A stretch of DNA of 64,000 bases from Thuidium tamariscinum (Eukaryota; Streptophyta; Bryopsida; Hypnales; Thuidiaceae): NCBI GenBank assembly GCA_947034885.2, contig OX344750.2, positions 36,442,821 through 36,506,820 of the forward strand. The letters run 5' to 3'. This document shows, piece by piece, positions 49,879 to 62,075 of the stretch. The position numbers and the translations under genes are program-made. Positions within the stretch are counted from its first letter, which is position 1. Each line of letters begins with the position of its first letter. The notes below the pieces were generated by a model. It worked only from the letters and a program-made list of their open reading frames with translations. It made no database searches and had not been told where the DNA came from.

Positions 49879-50948
49879 TGAAGGGAAGCGTCTCGTTCCA
49901 CCGGAGGCTGAAACCCTGGCCAACCCCAGCTGTCTATGCAATCAATTCCTCAGTTCACCTGTAAGCTGCCTGAATCTTGTTACAAGTAGCTCAGAGAATT
50001 CAGTTTTGTAAACTACATCGCAAACGGTGAATCTTATTGAGCAACGTTTCTGAGTGGAAATCGGGGATTGTTTCAGGGGCTTGAGTGAATGGAGGATCAA
50101 TTGGGTTATGTAAACTGCAGTGCAAATGGTGCATCTCACTGAGTAGCGTTTCTGTGTGAAAATTGTGAATCATTTCGAGGGTTTGAGTGAATGGTGGGTC
50201 ACTTACAAGTTTTCGCCCTACGCTCCTTGACTCTGTGCAGGAGTGTCATCGGTCTTCACTACACCAGATTTGGCATCAGATATGGTGCCATTGCTGAAGT
50301 TCCAGAAGAGTGATCGACTGCAATCTCAAGCTTTCAATAAGTTCACGAGAGCTGCTGCTGCATCAGCTAATTTACGTTATATGCCGAACAAATCAAGTTC
50401 AGAAACGAATGTGAGACTCGCGCTTGCAAGCCATTGCCTGAGGATATATCAGCGCAATCTGCTTTCAAATAGCGTCTTCTCCAGGCTGCTGGGTACGTGT
50501 AGACTATGTGGGTATGGCGCCGGCTGATACGCTGAAGTTATGCAAAGTGATTAAGAATTTTTCCGGTGGGTCACAGAATTTTATACAAGGATATTCGAAC
50601 CATTGTTCTGATCGCATTTCACTGAAACCGACTCGTTGCATGAATTTATGCATTGTTCTACAGGAATACTTTCTCTGTGTCGATCCGTCATTTATGTTCT
50701 ATGCCATGATTCTGACGAGGTGTTACTAGCAATGGCGAACTCGCATAAGAAGTAATACGGAACTTGGACACCGCTCGGTACATTCCTACTCCATGAACCA
50801 ATATGTTAACCCTAATTTTCTAAAGTCTAAGTGTAAGTCCAAGTGTAAGTGTCTGTTTCCATTCTACGGGAACTGGAAGAAGAATTTGTGCGACTGTGCA
50901 TTGTCAACAAGTATGTTTGACAAAGGTCAATAATTGATTGTTGGCTTC
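49879..50948. other. TMK 3' flank, possible untranslated exon, no separate gene
   Basis: Contains a 102-bp tandem duplication at 50007-50203 (TGTAAACT...GCAAA...GGGCTTGAGTGAATGG pattern). An open stretch at 50240-50510 follows a good acceptor (CTGTGCAG) and ends near GTACGTG, so it may be a spliced 3'-UTR exon of TMK. Its translation matches nothing I know and lacks an ATG at the start. Confidence 0.4.
50007..50203 (+). repeat. 102-bp diverged tandem duplication
   Basis: TGTAAACTACATCGCAAACG at 50007 is repeated as TGTAAACTGCAGTGCAAATG at 50109, followed in both by GGTG, AGCG/AACG-TTTCTG and GAGTGAATGG at matching offsets. Confidence 0.65.
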
Positions 50949-51177
50949 TTAACCCTTAAACGACGCCCAAGTCATTTTCTGGTTGATGAACTTCAGGGAA
51001 TCTTTTTATGTAGGACAGAATTGCAATCATTCATCCTCAGAATTAGGGGTGAAAAAGGAAGATCTTCTATAGTTCTTTGACTTCTAAAATGTGTTTTTAG
51101 ATTTTTTTGAATCAATGATTCCCACAGTATCAAAATTCCTCAATTCCATGGCCACCGGCTCGTCATTTAGGGGTTAA
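50949..51177. mobile_element. 229-bp TTAA-flanked element (GACG subfamily)
   Basis: Left end TTAACCCTTAAACGACGCC, right end GCTCGTCATTTAGGGGTTAA. Same ends and subterminal sequence as 38563-38907, but shorter. TTAA sits on both sides. Non-coding. It abuts, within 30 bp, the perfect 143-bp tandem duplication. Confidence 0.75.
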
Positions 51178-51203
51178 GCACACTCTCTTTATTTCCTCTT
51201 CAA

Positions 51204-51489
51204 GGTATCCAGAGGCTTTTATGAATGGTTGTGCCTTCCCAACTCAAGTGTAGCATTGCCATCAGGAATAATCAAATAGATATGCAAAGGCTTATTTTGA
51301 AGAGTTTCCTTTTGAAAATATTGACAAGGTCGAGGAATACTTTGGAGGTATCCAGAGGCTTTTATGAATGGTTGTGCCTTCCCAACTCAAGTGTAGCATT
51401 GCCATCAGGAATAATCAAATAGATATGCAAAGGCTTATTTTGAAGAGTTTCCTTTTGAAAATATTGACAAGGTCGAGGAATACTTTGGA
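51204..51489 (+). repeat. Perfect 143-bp tandem duplication
   Basis: 51204-51346 and 51347-51489 appear identical base for base, starting GGTATCCAGAGGCTTTTATG and ending GAGGAATACTTTGGA. No terminal repeats. Identity implies a very recent duplication or, if the sequence is assembled from short reads, an assembly artefact. Confidence 0.85.
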
Positions 51490-51720
51490 GATATTGATCT
51501 TGGTAGGGTTTCTAGGGAAAACTAAGTAAGGGCGGGGTGGTTAGTCATTGTATAACCCAAAATCGTACCCTACCTAAAATTGCCATCATCACTGTGTATA
51601 TTTGTGAAATCAATATATACACATGTTGAAGAAATAATTCTAGAACATTAATCTAAAAGGAACTTTTGTATATGACATCTAATTGTCATATTCTTTAATG
51701 CATCAAAATTTCCTTTCTCT

Positions 51721-51957
51721 TGCCAATTAAAAACTATAAAAATTCTAATAATAGTAATTAGGTAGAATAGCAAAAAGTGGTGGTTAGAAGAAACTTCTTT
51801 TTTATTGCCAATTAAAAACAATAAAAATTGTAATAATTGTAATTAGGCATAGTAGCAAAAAGTAGTGGTTAGAGGAAACTTCCTTTTTTTTGCCAATTAA
51901 AAACTATAAAAATTCTAATAATAGTAATTAGGCCTAGTAGCAAAAAGTGGTGGTGAG
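51721..51957 (+). repeat. 85-bp tandem array, about 2.8 copies
   Basis: TGCCAATTAAAAA starts at 51721, 51806 and 51891, exactly 85 bp apart, each followed by ATAAAAATTNTAATAAT and AGTAGCAAAAAGT. It expands the AT-rich repeat seen singly at 35280-35580. Confidence 0.75.
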
Positions 51958-52587
51958 AGGTATCTACATGTCTACCTTATATTGTTTATTGGTTATTAAC
52001 TTTGTAAGTTTGTTGCAAACGAGTATGGTGTAATGGATGACAAAGAGAATTCTTGCATGTAAGACGAAAGGAGGAAGTCATGAAGAATAGTTTGGTCTCC
52101 AATGAATACCTTTGAATGTTTTTAAAATAGATGATTTGCATTGTCATAAAAAAGATAATTTCCTCAAAGACTAGCTTGTCTTTATAGGATCAAGCAATAT
52201 CTTACCATTTGTGAGTTATTTCTAAATTGCAAGTGGTTAGGGCCTACAACAACTTCTTCTCTAGAATTGAATAAAAATTCCTATAAAATTATTGGATTCA
52301 ATGCAAGGAGTTTGAAGGTAGACCTAGACAAAACTTCTTTTTTTGGATGGTAATGGTGTGGATTAAAGTAGACTAGGCCAATGAAATTTCATTCTTTCTT
52401 CTTTAGAATGGGCCTTATTGCTTGAAGTAACTCTAGGTGTAAAAGTGACCTTTTTCTAAAATCAACCCTTAAAGATTCTTGCCTAAAATGTATAAGTTTT
52501 ATTCATGAAAGTTTAGGGATGTTACAAAGTATAATTTTTTTTTCAACACTTTAAAAATGTATAAACTCAAATAATCTAGAACCTTCT

Positions 52588-53073
52588 TTAATCCCTAAAG
52601 ACCAACTAAATTTGGCAACATAGTAATTTTAGGTAAGTACATGTGATTTAAAGATTTTTATATTTTGATCCCAAATTTTAATTGAAGGTGAGGAGAAATA
52701 TCTTTTATACGCACTAAAATTTGGGACATTTGAAAATATAAGCTAAAATTTATAGCCTAATATGTATTTTTTTAAAAATAAATGGGTAGTCTAAGCAAAT
52801 TGGAAAAAGTCACTTTTTTCAAAAAGTAAAGTTTGAAATTATTTTTTTCTTTCATTTGCAGTATGGTGTAGTAAGCTTTTTAAATTTTAAATTTTTCAAA
52901 AGGTGATTTTTTAAGAAGTTTTTTGAGCTACGTGAATTGTCCAAAGATGAAAAAAAATCACATATCATGCAAAAACTTTTTAACCATGTAGTCAAATATT
53001 ATGAAAATTGTTAATGAATTGCCCAAAATTTCTATATTACCAAAAAAATCCAATTTGATCCTTTAGAGGTTAA
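52588..53073. mobile_element. 486-bp TTAA-flanked element (long subfamily, internally deleted)
   Basis: Left end TTAATCCCTAAAGACCAAC, right end TTGATCCTTTAGAGGTTAA, diverged complements. Both subterminal regions carry a TTTGGCAACATAG-type motif (left) or its complement (right, CTATATTACCAAAAA), as in 35706-36640 and 955. Half the length of the intact copy, non-coding. Confidence 0.6.
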
Positions 53074-54218
53074 ACTTCCTACAACATCCAACAAGGTATT
53101 ACATACTCCATTAATAAGGGGACAATGCCCAATTGTTTATTTGGTGTAGTTACCTTATATTGAAGCAATCATAGTTTGTTCACATACTAAAGAGCTATTC
53201 ATACAAAGATACCAATTTTCAAACTTCAATATGTAAACCACACAAAATTCATTAGTGTTCATCTTTCATTGATTCTAAAAGAACATGACTGGTACACAAA
53301 ATTCATTGTTCATTGATACTGCAATGATATGATAGACAAATTTTGACATAAAGAGGAATTCACACTTCTCTTGCATTTATATGAAATATATGTTTATAAG
53401 CTTCTCATTGTAAATCTTTTATAGTTCAAGAAATATAAGTAAATCTTTTGGCAAAGATAAACTTCACAAATTTATATTTGACCATGAAAATTGACTTTTC
53501 CAATTCAAAAAATGATTTTACTAAAACAACTTGAATAAATAAGTAAAGTAAATTAATAAAAAATATCATCACAATTAGAAATTAATATTTTGGACTTAAA
53601 GAAATTCTTTTTTTACAAATTACAAAACCATATTCAATTTATAATCAATATTACAAAGATTCTATGGATCATATTTACAAATATTTTTTGAAAATATTCA
53701 TTATATTATTTAATTATTTTATTTTTATAAATTGCATTTTATACTACATTTCTACAATTTTAAAAATTTGAAGTATAATATGGGACTTCAAGGGGTTAAG
53801 TTTAACATCATAGAAATGAACATTCATTCAATGCATTTAATTATCATCCTATTCTAGTTATATCTGTTTGTTTTCTATAAAATTAAACTATGTTAACTAG
53901 TGGGGTTTTTTTGCATTATAGATGAATAGGAAACAACCTTCCATGCCCTCCTACCAAAGGGCAATATTTGGAGGGGGCCACAAATAGTGGCAAATACTGT
54001 CAAATTAGATTTGGAATCTGGCGATAAATCGCCAAAAAAGAAAACCCTAATGTTAACTATGCTTTATATAGTCAAACATGTTTGATTTTTATTTGCATTG
54101 AATTCATCAAGTATGATTCAATTCCTACTGATAACGTGATTGATGATTGTTGATATTCAAAATTTGGGTTGTAATGTCTATAATTCAATTCCTATTAATA
54201 ATTGTCTTTAATCCAAGC

Positions 54219-54928
54219 TTAGTCCCTAAATGCCCAAATTGCATTTTTGGCAACATTAATAGTGATTTTGGAAAGCTTATTACAAATAAAGTTTTGTTTT
54301 GTTTCTTTGAAATTTTCACAATTCACACAGCATTAAATTTGAAGAGTAGTTGCACGGCACAACAATTTTCATAACTTTTGAATAAATAATTAAAAAATTA
54401 TTGTAAAAGATGTCATTTTCATTCTTTAGTCGGCAACTTGGGTGACTCAAAAAAATTCTTCAAAAATTAATTAATTTTTTAAAAATTTTAAATTGTTTAG
54501 AGATTTATATATATATATATATGTATGTGTGTGTATGTGTGAAAAGCTTGGAATCATTCCATTTTGATTAATGAAATGAATGTGTTGAGGAGTTTTAGTT
54601 TTAGGTTAGTTGTGGATTCTCTATTCTAAAATAAACTTTGAAGTCCTTTATTTAAATCAATCTTCAATATTTTTGAAAAAATATTAAAAATATAGGTTTG
54701 GATTGTTTATTAAAAAATTATAACGATTGAGATTGACATTTTTCAATTCCTTAATAAACTATTAACAGTTTAGTATAATTTTGAATCATCCTCCACTTCT
54801 TTCTATTTACTACTTCTTTTCTATATGCTAAACAATTCCAAATGATCTGAAATTTTTCAAGCATATAGCCAACTTGCCTTAAAAATGAATCCAAAGAATA
54901 ACAGCCATTTTGGATATTTTTCGACACC
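54219..54928. mobile_element. Truncated member of the TTAA-flanked family
   Basis: Begins TTAGTCCCTAAATGCCCAAA and continues with TTTTTGGCAACATTAATAGT and an interior colinear with 955-1600. It stops in the middle of the family consensus near CAGCCATTTTGGATA, so the right third is missing. A microsatellite has expanded inside it. Confidence 0.5.
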
Positions 54929-56300
54929 CACACACACAACCTAAACCCTAAATCCCTACTCCGTTTCCAATCTCCACTTGTTCCAAAAAATTAGACTCAC
55001 ACGCAGGTTACGATGTCAGATGTCTGTTGATTGCAGATCTCTGCATCGGAAATGAGAAGATTTGGGTTCTCTGGCTCTTCAATGAACGTCCGTCCCGCAG
55101 CATTTGTTTTTTTGGAAACAAAGATTTCAAATCCCTTCCTCAGTCTGCAGTCTGCACACACTCGGACCGACGATCCGGCGTTAAGCGCAAACAAACATTC
55201 ATCCATGTCTGCAAGGCATGCCAAACGCGCATTGAAGAATCCCGAGTCCAACTGTCGGATCGATGAATCCCTTAAAAACTGTTGAAAGCGAAAAGAAACG
55301 GAAACACTCATGTCCCAGAAAATTAAAAACAAAGGCCTGAAATTAGATCCAGCTCACCATATCATGGATATATTGTAGTGTAGTATGCTAGACACGAACC
55401 TCGAAGCAGGATTCTCACTTCAATTCCAAGTGCTTGCGGTCAAGAACGAATTGAAGTCGTGAATATATTTTTGTCCAAGCAAGCTTTTCATGTGCACTTG
55501 GATTGCGTAGAGCAGCTTAGCATGTCGATTTCGTTGCATTGACGTGATTTCAGAGCTCCAAACTAGACGCGAGGGAAAATGGTCCAAATCTGGGAAATCC
55601 CAAGTGCACATGGAAAGTTCGCATTGACGGAAACCCAGCTCTGAAATTTAGAAAGCAACCACATCTGGTTCCTGTGATCTGGTAATTACCCGCGGCAAGT
55701 CGCGCACAAACTCAGTGAACAGGAGATTCCAAGTGACTTGTACGGAAATGATCGAGGAGAGGAGTGAGCGATGTGCAAAATCACGAGTGTTTGTTTGCTT
55801 TTTTTTTACAGAAGAGGAAGATTTATTACATTTTAAAGCACCTCAATACAAAGCCAGGCCGGGCAGCCGATCGATTCTGATGAAAGAGATGGACACTCTT
55901 GCAGTCTAGATTGTGTGTGCCTGGCAGATGTAAGTTCCATCATCAATTTCACCAAATTGCCGCAATTGTGGGCATTCATCTTCACAAAACTCTGAAAACT
56001 TGAACTGGTGTAGATTTCCATTTTTCCTTGAAAAGTGTAAAGTCGAGTGAAATTCCGCCAATTTTACGAAACCGACGGTTTACTCTGAGTTTGCACTACT
56101 GTAGAAGCAAATTTATCGCATGTGCCAAAATATATATATCGTACTACTAGAATTGTAAGACAAGTGAAAACTTCCTGTCATGAAACGCAGTGATGGACCT
56201 AGCTTGTTGGCCGCCTGAGTTTTAGCCCGTCTATACGTCTTCCACCCGGTCGAGGGTACCACGGTCCAAGCGGAGCTCGTGATTGTTGCCACCAACTTAC

Positions 56301-56307
56301 TATAAAT
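56301..56307 (+). promoter_or_regulatory. Possible TATA box of the carbonic anhydrase gene
   Basis: TATAAAT in the context CTTACTATAAATGGAAT, 620 bp before the start codon. It would imply a long or spliced 5' leader. Based on the motif alone. Confidence 0.25.
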
Positions 56308-56920
56308 GGAATCCCAACTGCTTTCATGCATCCCAACGAGCTTCCAACATTAGACAGCTCGATCAGATTGAGCACTACAAGGAAAGCACCTCAGTGAGTC
56401 GGTGAAACAGACGTGATTAAGGCTCGGTTTCCTGATCGACAGTTGATATACCAGACTTTCGATCTTAATTCTTGTTACAATACAGAGAGAGTAGTTTTTG
56501 AAAGAACGGCTTGAAGTTGTTATTATACTGCACTTCGGTAGCTAGCAACAGTTGCACTTGTGGAGCTCAGGAGACTTAATGTATTCAATTCTTTCTTCAA
56601 TTGAGTCAGCGCTTGCTTCAAATGATCGTAGTAAGGGATGAAGTTTAGTACGTTTCCATGCTGTTTACAATCCCATCTCTAATAGGATTGCAATCGGATG
56701 GTAGTCCAGGCCTCTTTGAATTAGAACGAGCTAGATAGCTGGATCATGCAGTGCAGCGTAGCTTGCCCGAGGACAGTTTGATCGATCATACGTTCACTTG
56801 GCATATATTAATTCAGAACGGATCGATCGAGTGGAGGAAACAATTGAATATACAGATTCAGTAATCCTCTTCTTGCAATTGTTTTATTTTATTTTGGAGG
56901 ACTTTCATCAGGTGCATTTC

Positions 56921-59900
56921 ATGGGGAGCCAAGTTGAGATGGGGCGAATTCTTCTCGCTCTTCTCCTGTGCCTAATCTGCACTTGTGTATCGGCTGGTGA
57001 TATCCCACAAGCTAGCGACGGAGGTAAGACGAGCAGATCGAACTTGCTATTTGGCATACATTGCTATAACTCCCAAGAGTTTCAAAGATTCAAGCTAGAG
57101 GAGTAAATCGCCGTATTCGTTAATATGACATGTTTAATTTCAGAGTGATGGAAGGTTGAAATTCAAGTGCACAACACTCTGAAAACAAGGACTTGCAAGT
57201 ATAGATCTGAGGTTCCGGACGGGGGCATATGGAGAAGTGCCAATCTCTTGAAATTTTGCCATTTTAACGAATATGTCGATCGATGGAAGTAGCTTGGCGT
57301 TTGATCGTCATATTTGCTGAAATGGCAGAATTTCATGAGAGTGGCACTTTCTCGGACGCCTGTCTGGAACCTCCGATCTAAATATTTCTGTCCTATACAT
57401 TCTTTAGAGCATTCAATTCTACACTGGAATGTTACACTTGAAGAATGTTAAATCTTTGGCACTCTGAAGCACGCCATTTTATCAAATATGACCTTGAGAC
57501 AGTGAGACTCCTCGCTCGCTCGCTCGCTAGCGTGTGTTAATAATATAATGCAGAGTGTGGCGTGGCATGTAATTGTTGTGCAGTGAGCTTTGACTACACG
57601 GATGGGCCGCGAGGGCCATCCCGGTGGGGAGACTTGAAACCCGCGTGGTCCCTGTGCAAAGAAGGTCTGCACCAATCCCCCATGCTCATCACCCTCGACA
57701 ACATGGTGGCGGACCCTCGCTTGGGCAAACTGGATGCTCACTACACTTCCCAGCGAGTGCCTTGCAACATCTCCCACGACGGCCATGAAGTGGAGGTAGT
57801 TAATGCGATCGTCAATTTTAATTGATTTCCTCGTCTGAGCATTCATTTCTTCCACTTGATCGAGTACGTGTCATGTCAAACCTCCCCCATGTAACGAAAT
57901 AATTATGATCCGGAGAACCAAGGATAGTAAAGAAACCATATATGCAGGGCGAATCAAACAAGTGAACAGACCCAAATCAAAATTAAAGCAGGTTGAAAAT
58001 CAGCTGGAAATTAAGAAGGCTCTGTGGTCACGCACAATGGATGCCCGGTGTTCAAGTGCACGAGGTCCTTGGATCAAATTGTTAGTCGAGCAAATCCTAC
58101 ATGCCTGTTTTTAAAAGACCAACTGTGCAATCTGACAAGAGTGCAAGGGCACCGGATGCTTCTGTTTTGCAGTAAAATTTTAGTTTGCATAATAACAAGG
58201 GAAACCGCACAGAGTCACATGCAGACTGCGTGCGGTTTGCGTGCGATGGGGGAGGTTTAATGTGACTCCTTCAATAACCAAGCAATTCTTTCTTTTTCTC
58301 TTTTTTAAGAAGACGTTTTTGAAGTTTATATTTCGAAGGTCAATTTTACTGAACTTAAGCTTTTGAAACCGCGACTTCGAATCTTTCAATGCAAAGAAGA
58401 TTGCTCGATATCGATCGTACACGTGATTGGGTTTCCTAACGTTCACGCTGTGGACGGTTGTTGGCATGGGGGATATTGTGGAGGTCAGCTGTCGATGCCC
58501 ACCAGTGCTGGAAGGTTAAAGATCAATAACGTGGTTTACCGACCTGCACAGATGCACTTCCACATGCCTAGTGAACACAAGATTTTGAACCTCAGGTACG
58601 CAATCAAATCAAATCCTCAAAGCATCGCTACACTGATTTGTGTATAATTTTTTAATTTTTCATTCGTTTTTTCGAAATTGGTTGCATAGATTTCGTTGAA
58701 GTGGCTTGTTTCAGAGCATCAAATTGTCAAGGTGCGCAGAATTGAACCTCTAGTTTAGATGCTCAGGTCTCTGAGCTTTGTGCAAATGAATGTCACATTT
58801 TCTTACGGCAGGAATCATAGCGCCAATTTAACGAAACTGAACGCTCTAATCAAATATTTTGATTCGACAATATTTTGAACGGTCCTCTAATCAAATTTGC
58901 AGCTTTCCATTGGAGCTACACATGGTGCACTTTTCCAAACGCGGTAGGATAGCAGTCATCGCATGGCTCTTCAAGCTCGGAAAACACAGTCCGTTCTTAG
59001 CTCAGGTCAATTCCCATCCTCAGCTTCAATGTTCAAATCCTGTTTTTCATTTGCTGCAAATCCAAAACCATCTTCTTGACAAGAGCTGAAAATCTTGACA
59101 CAAAGATTTTCGATTTTAAAAACGAAAGTTTCGAAAACAACACCCTTTTCTGACTGAGATTCCTGGTCGCTGGGAAGATCGTGAGCGCCTGACTTGGGCT
59201 TGTTGTTTCCACAGTTCCTTGACAAGCTGCCCTCAAGCAAACTCCCAAATGTGCCAACCAAGATTGCAGCTATCCAGCTTCCGAAGCTGGAGTGGAGCTA
59301 TGGCCGTTACCGGGGCTCCCTCACCACACCACCTTGCTTGGAGCATGTCACTTGGACTGTCATGCTTTGGAATGTAAGTTCCTCACTTGTGACATTAATC
59401 TACTGACCCAAAAACTCTTAGTTACTTAAAAATCTAGGACTGATATAGATTTATGTTTTGGGGTTGGGTTGTGCACGCACACAAGTGTCAAACTCATGGA
59501 ATCTTGCCAATTTAAGGAAATGAAATTGATGTCCTATTGAAGGCAATAATGCAAGAGTGTGAGCATGAAAATGTAAGTATGTGAGCCTTGAGCATATGTA
59601 TTCAGTAGATATCCTACAACCACTGAAGGTGCTTATAATATAGGTATCTATTACATAATTACACTATAATCATGACATTTTTTTATAATGTAAACACCTA
59701 TAACATGTGTAGTCTTCTAGGCTCATGAAGGCTTGCTTACGCCACTTCCAAATTGAAGGCCAAGAATATGTTGACAGGACCCTAACGCATCTGATTTCAA
59801 TAATTTTCCATTTGGAGAATTTGACCGTGTTTGGATTTGTGTCAAAGCTCATTTTGTGCGTGGGTGTTTTGTCAAAACTATGGCACAGTTTCCAAGTGTT

Positions 59901-59948
59901 TCAGAGAACCAGCTCCAAAAGTTGAAAGCAGCAATGCCGGTGCGTTGA
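56921..59948 (+). CDS. Secreted alpha-type carbonic anhydrase
   Basis: Interconverts CO2 and bicarbonate with a zinc centre; plant alpha-CAs are secreted or reach the thylakoid lumen. Six exons join in phase: 56921-57023, 57554-57795, 58489-58595, 58903-59005, 59215-59373, 59889-59948, giving 257 residues, normal for the family. The N-terminus is a signal peptide (MGRILLALLLCLICTCVSAG). Zinc histidines are H138 and H140 in QMHFHMPSEH and H157 in LELHMVH; E144 of SEH and the threonines in GSLTTPPC (about 220-226) complete the active site. Cysteines in SLCKEG and TTPPC could form the conserved disulfide. Exon 2 has an in-frame alternative acceptor 30 bp downstream (start 57584) that would remove a Cys-rich ten-residue stretch (ECGVACNCCA). 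The acceptor of exon 3 was chosen because only it gives an unbroken family alignment. Introns contain small inverted-repeat elements. Confidence 0.9.
57200..57385. mobile_element. Inverted-repeat element in carbonic anhydrase intron 1
   Basis: ATAGATCTGAGGTTCCGGAC near 57201 is mirrored by GTCTGGAACCTCCGATCTAA near 57362, and the complementarity continues inward through AGAAGTGCCAATCTCTTGAA against TTTCATGAGAGTGGCACTTT and GCCATTTTAACGAATATG against CATATTTGCTGAAATGGC. Non-coding, about 185 bp. Confidence 0.6.
58683..58850. repeat. Short inverted repeat with the GCCAATTTAACGAAA motif, intron 3
   Basis: AGATTTCGTTGAAGTGGC at about 58688 and GCGCCAATTTAACGAAACT at about 58820 are imperfect complements facing each other. 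The motif matches the terminal and internal unit of the element at 33749-33979. Confidence 0.4.
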
Positions 59949-62075
59949 TTTCTTCTCGACAAACTATTCCTTGTTTACTTACTCATTATGATTTTGGTTC
60001 AAGTTGCTGAATTTGAGTTGTCAAGTCCTTGTAATTCAAGTGACTGACTTTGCAGAGACACAAAACTGAATAATTTTGTTTGTTCATAACTGTCTTTGTT
60101 GTGCTAATGCTGTTTAATTGCTTGGTTGCACTCCAGCATGAGAATGCACGGCCTTCCCATCCATTCCATACAAGGAAATTCCGTATCAACACTGCTTAAC
60201 AGAAATTTGGGGAGAAAGATTATGAACACAATTATAATACAACATTGACGAATAGAAGAAAGTGGAGTTGTTTTTTGAGGGAGAGTATCAATGCATCCAA
60301 AAGCAGCTCTGCCAATAATCATTAGAAAAAATAAGTAGTTAGAGAATACACTTCCATGTACCCTTTGAAAGTGGAGGCAAAAGGTTGTAACCTTGTAACA
60401 CAACAAGAATAATATGCAACCCCAAGTTTGAGTGTGTTTTGACCTCTAGAGGATAATAGGCCTAGATTGGGTTTTAGGGTTTTTTTAATCATGTAAGGTA
60501 GATTCCCCTAAATTGTGCCATGACTTTAATCACTTCATTAGGAGATGTTCATGTTTTTAAATCTCGAAAATCAATATTTACCTATTCTTGTGAAAATAGC
60601 TTTATAACATCTATCAAAAAAACTTTTACCCTTCATAACTTTCAAGTGTGTTATTCAAATGATGTATTCTTTGGTGTATTGGAACTTTTTATCTAATGCC
60701 AATGATAAAATATAGAGAATTCTCCAATAGAAAAGTGGCAATTTTGGATGTCCTTACCTTACATAACATTGCAAAACAAGAAGGATTCTCCTCTCTTCCT
60801 AAGAAGGGAGATAATTGTCCTTCTTTGGAATTCCTGGGGACCTTCATTTTAATTGAAAGACTCTCATCCATCTCCAAAAAGTGTTGTCACACATTTTGCC
60901 AATGTTGAGATTTGAAGGAATGAAAAAGGGATCCCATAAATTCTATGAGTGACAATGTGGAAGTCATTTTTGGTGCAATTGATGACTGACTAAATGTGGA
61001 GGATAGAACGAAGCAAACCTTCATCCAATTTTTTTCCCTTGGGGACCATGCAAATTGGAAGAAGAGAATTTATCACTTCATTCAAGGGTTTTGCTTTCTT
61101 TGGGTACAAAAGATTTTTAAAAACGACAATGGCTACTCCAAAGTTTTTATGCTCGCATTGACAATTCCTTTATTGCAAATGTCTACATTTCAAGAATATG
61201 TATTGTCTTCAACAATATAAATTTGTTTCTTTTAATAGAAAGAAGTCCTAGACCTTCATAAACAATCATAAGAAACAACTTGAGCAAATATCAATCCATC
61301 ATTTCAAGGTTGAGTATTGTTAATTTATTGAAAACCATATGCAATTATTTTTTAAAAGGTTGCAAACAATTTGAGATATTGACAATTTTCAAAGTATGCC
61401 TCTATAAGAACTAAAAGCCCTCATATCAAGCAATGATCCCCCATTGATTAGAAGTTACAAGCATTTCTTACCCTCAAGATATAAAAAGATGAGTTTGAAA
61501 GAAAGATGTAAAAGGATGAGTTTAAAAGAAAGATGGATCACACATGGCATTGTGAACCGTCCACTCTTAGGAGGGCCCTTTTACTTCCATGGAAATTGGG
61601 AGCCCCCCCAAACATGGCACCTTTTCAACCAACGATCCCATAAAACAACCAGCCACAAGAAGCTCAAAAGTTGGGGGTCAATTGGGAGAGAAAGGGTTTA
61701 GGGTATTAGTCACATGGTATTAATCACATGTACAATATATGTGCAGTTGCAGACACACAAGTATAGATATGGATACACAGGGATAAATATACTTGTGGGA
61801 AAAAAGTGCAGTGCTTCCTTTACCGAAAAAATGGTAACAACATTAACAGAAATTTGATAATTCCACAGCCATCAGAGCAGTAAAAAAATCACTCCGGGCT
61901 AATTCTATGAAGGGATAGTACCACCGCAGTTCACAAAGAATAAAGTATCAAGAATAACTTATGTTCACTGAAGGAACTAATTGCTGGAACTGTCGGATGT
62001 TAGTCCCACTTCTTGTGAAAAACCCTGAAACAGAGTTCACGCACCTCACTCATGAGAGCGAGAGCTTCCGAAACA
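59949..62075. other. Intergenic DNA between convergent genes
   Basis: The carbonic anhydrase and aminopeptidase genes converge here. A weak third member of the AT-rich repeat family lies at about 60495-60700. A 27-bp duplication (AAAAGATGAGTTTGAAAGAA, then AAAGGATGAGTTTAAAAGAA) is at about 61483-61536. No gene or RNA is supported. Confidence 0.5.

Larger units (their letters stand above)
53074..56920. other. Intergenic DNA before the carbonic anhydrase gene
   Basis: AT-rich to about 54960, then GC-richer. A TA/TG microsatellite lies at about 54505-54540. Frames near 55000-55330 on both strands (up to 111 codons) match nothing I know and start without a good ATG. The last 600 bp probably hold the promoter and leader of the carbonic anhydrase gene. 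Confidence 0.45.

Noticed and set aside
50243-50527. 94-codon frame as a separate gene
   Set aside because: The frame opens with GTG directly after a splice-like acceptor, and the product is unrecognised; more likely an untranslated exon or chance.
58363-58488. Open sequence upstream of carbonic anhydrase exon 3 as coding
   Set aside because: Any acceptor here breaks phase with exon 2 or meets a stop; starting at 58489 gives a continuous family alignment.
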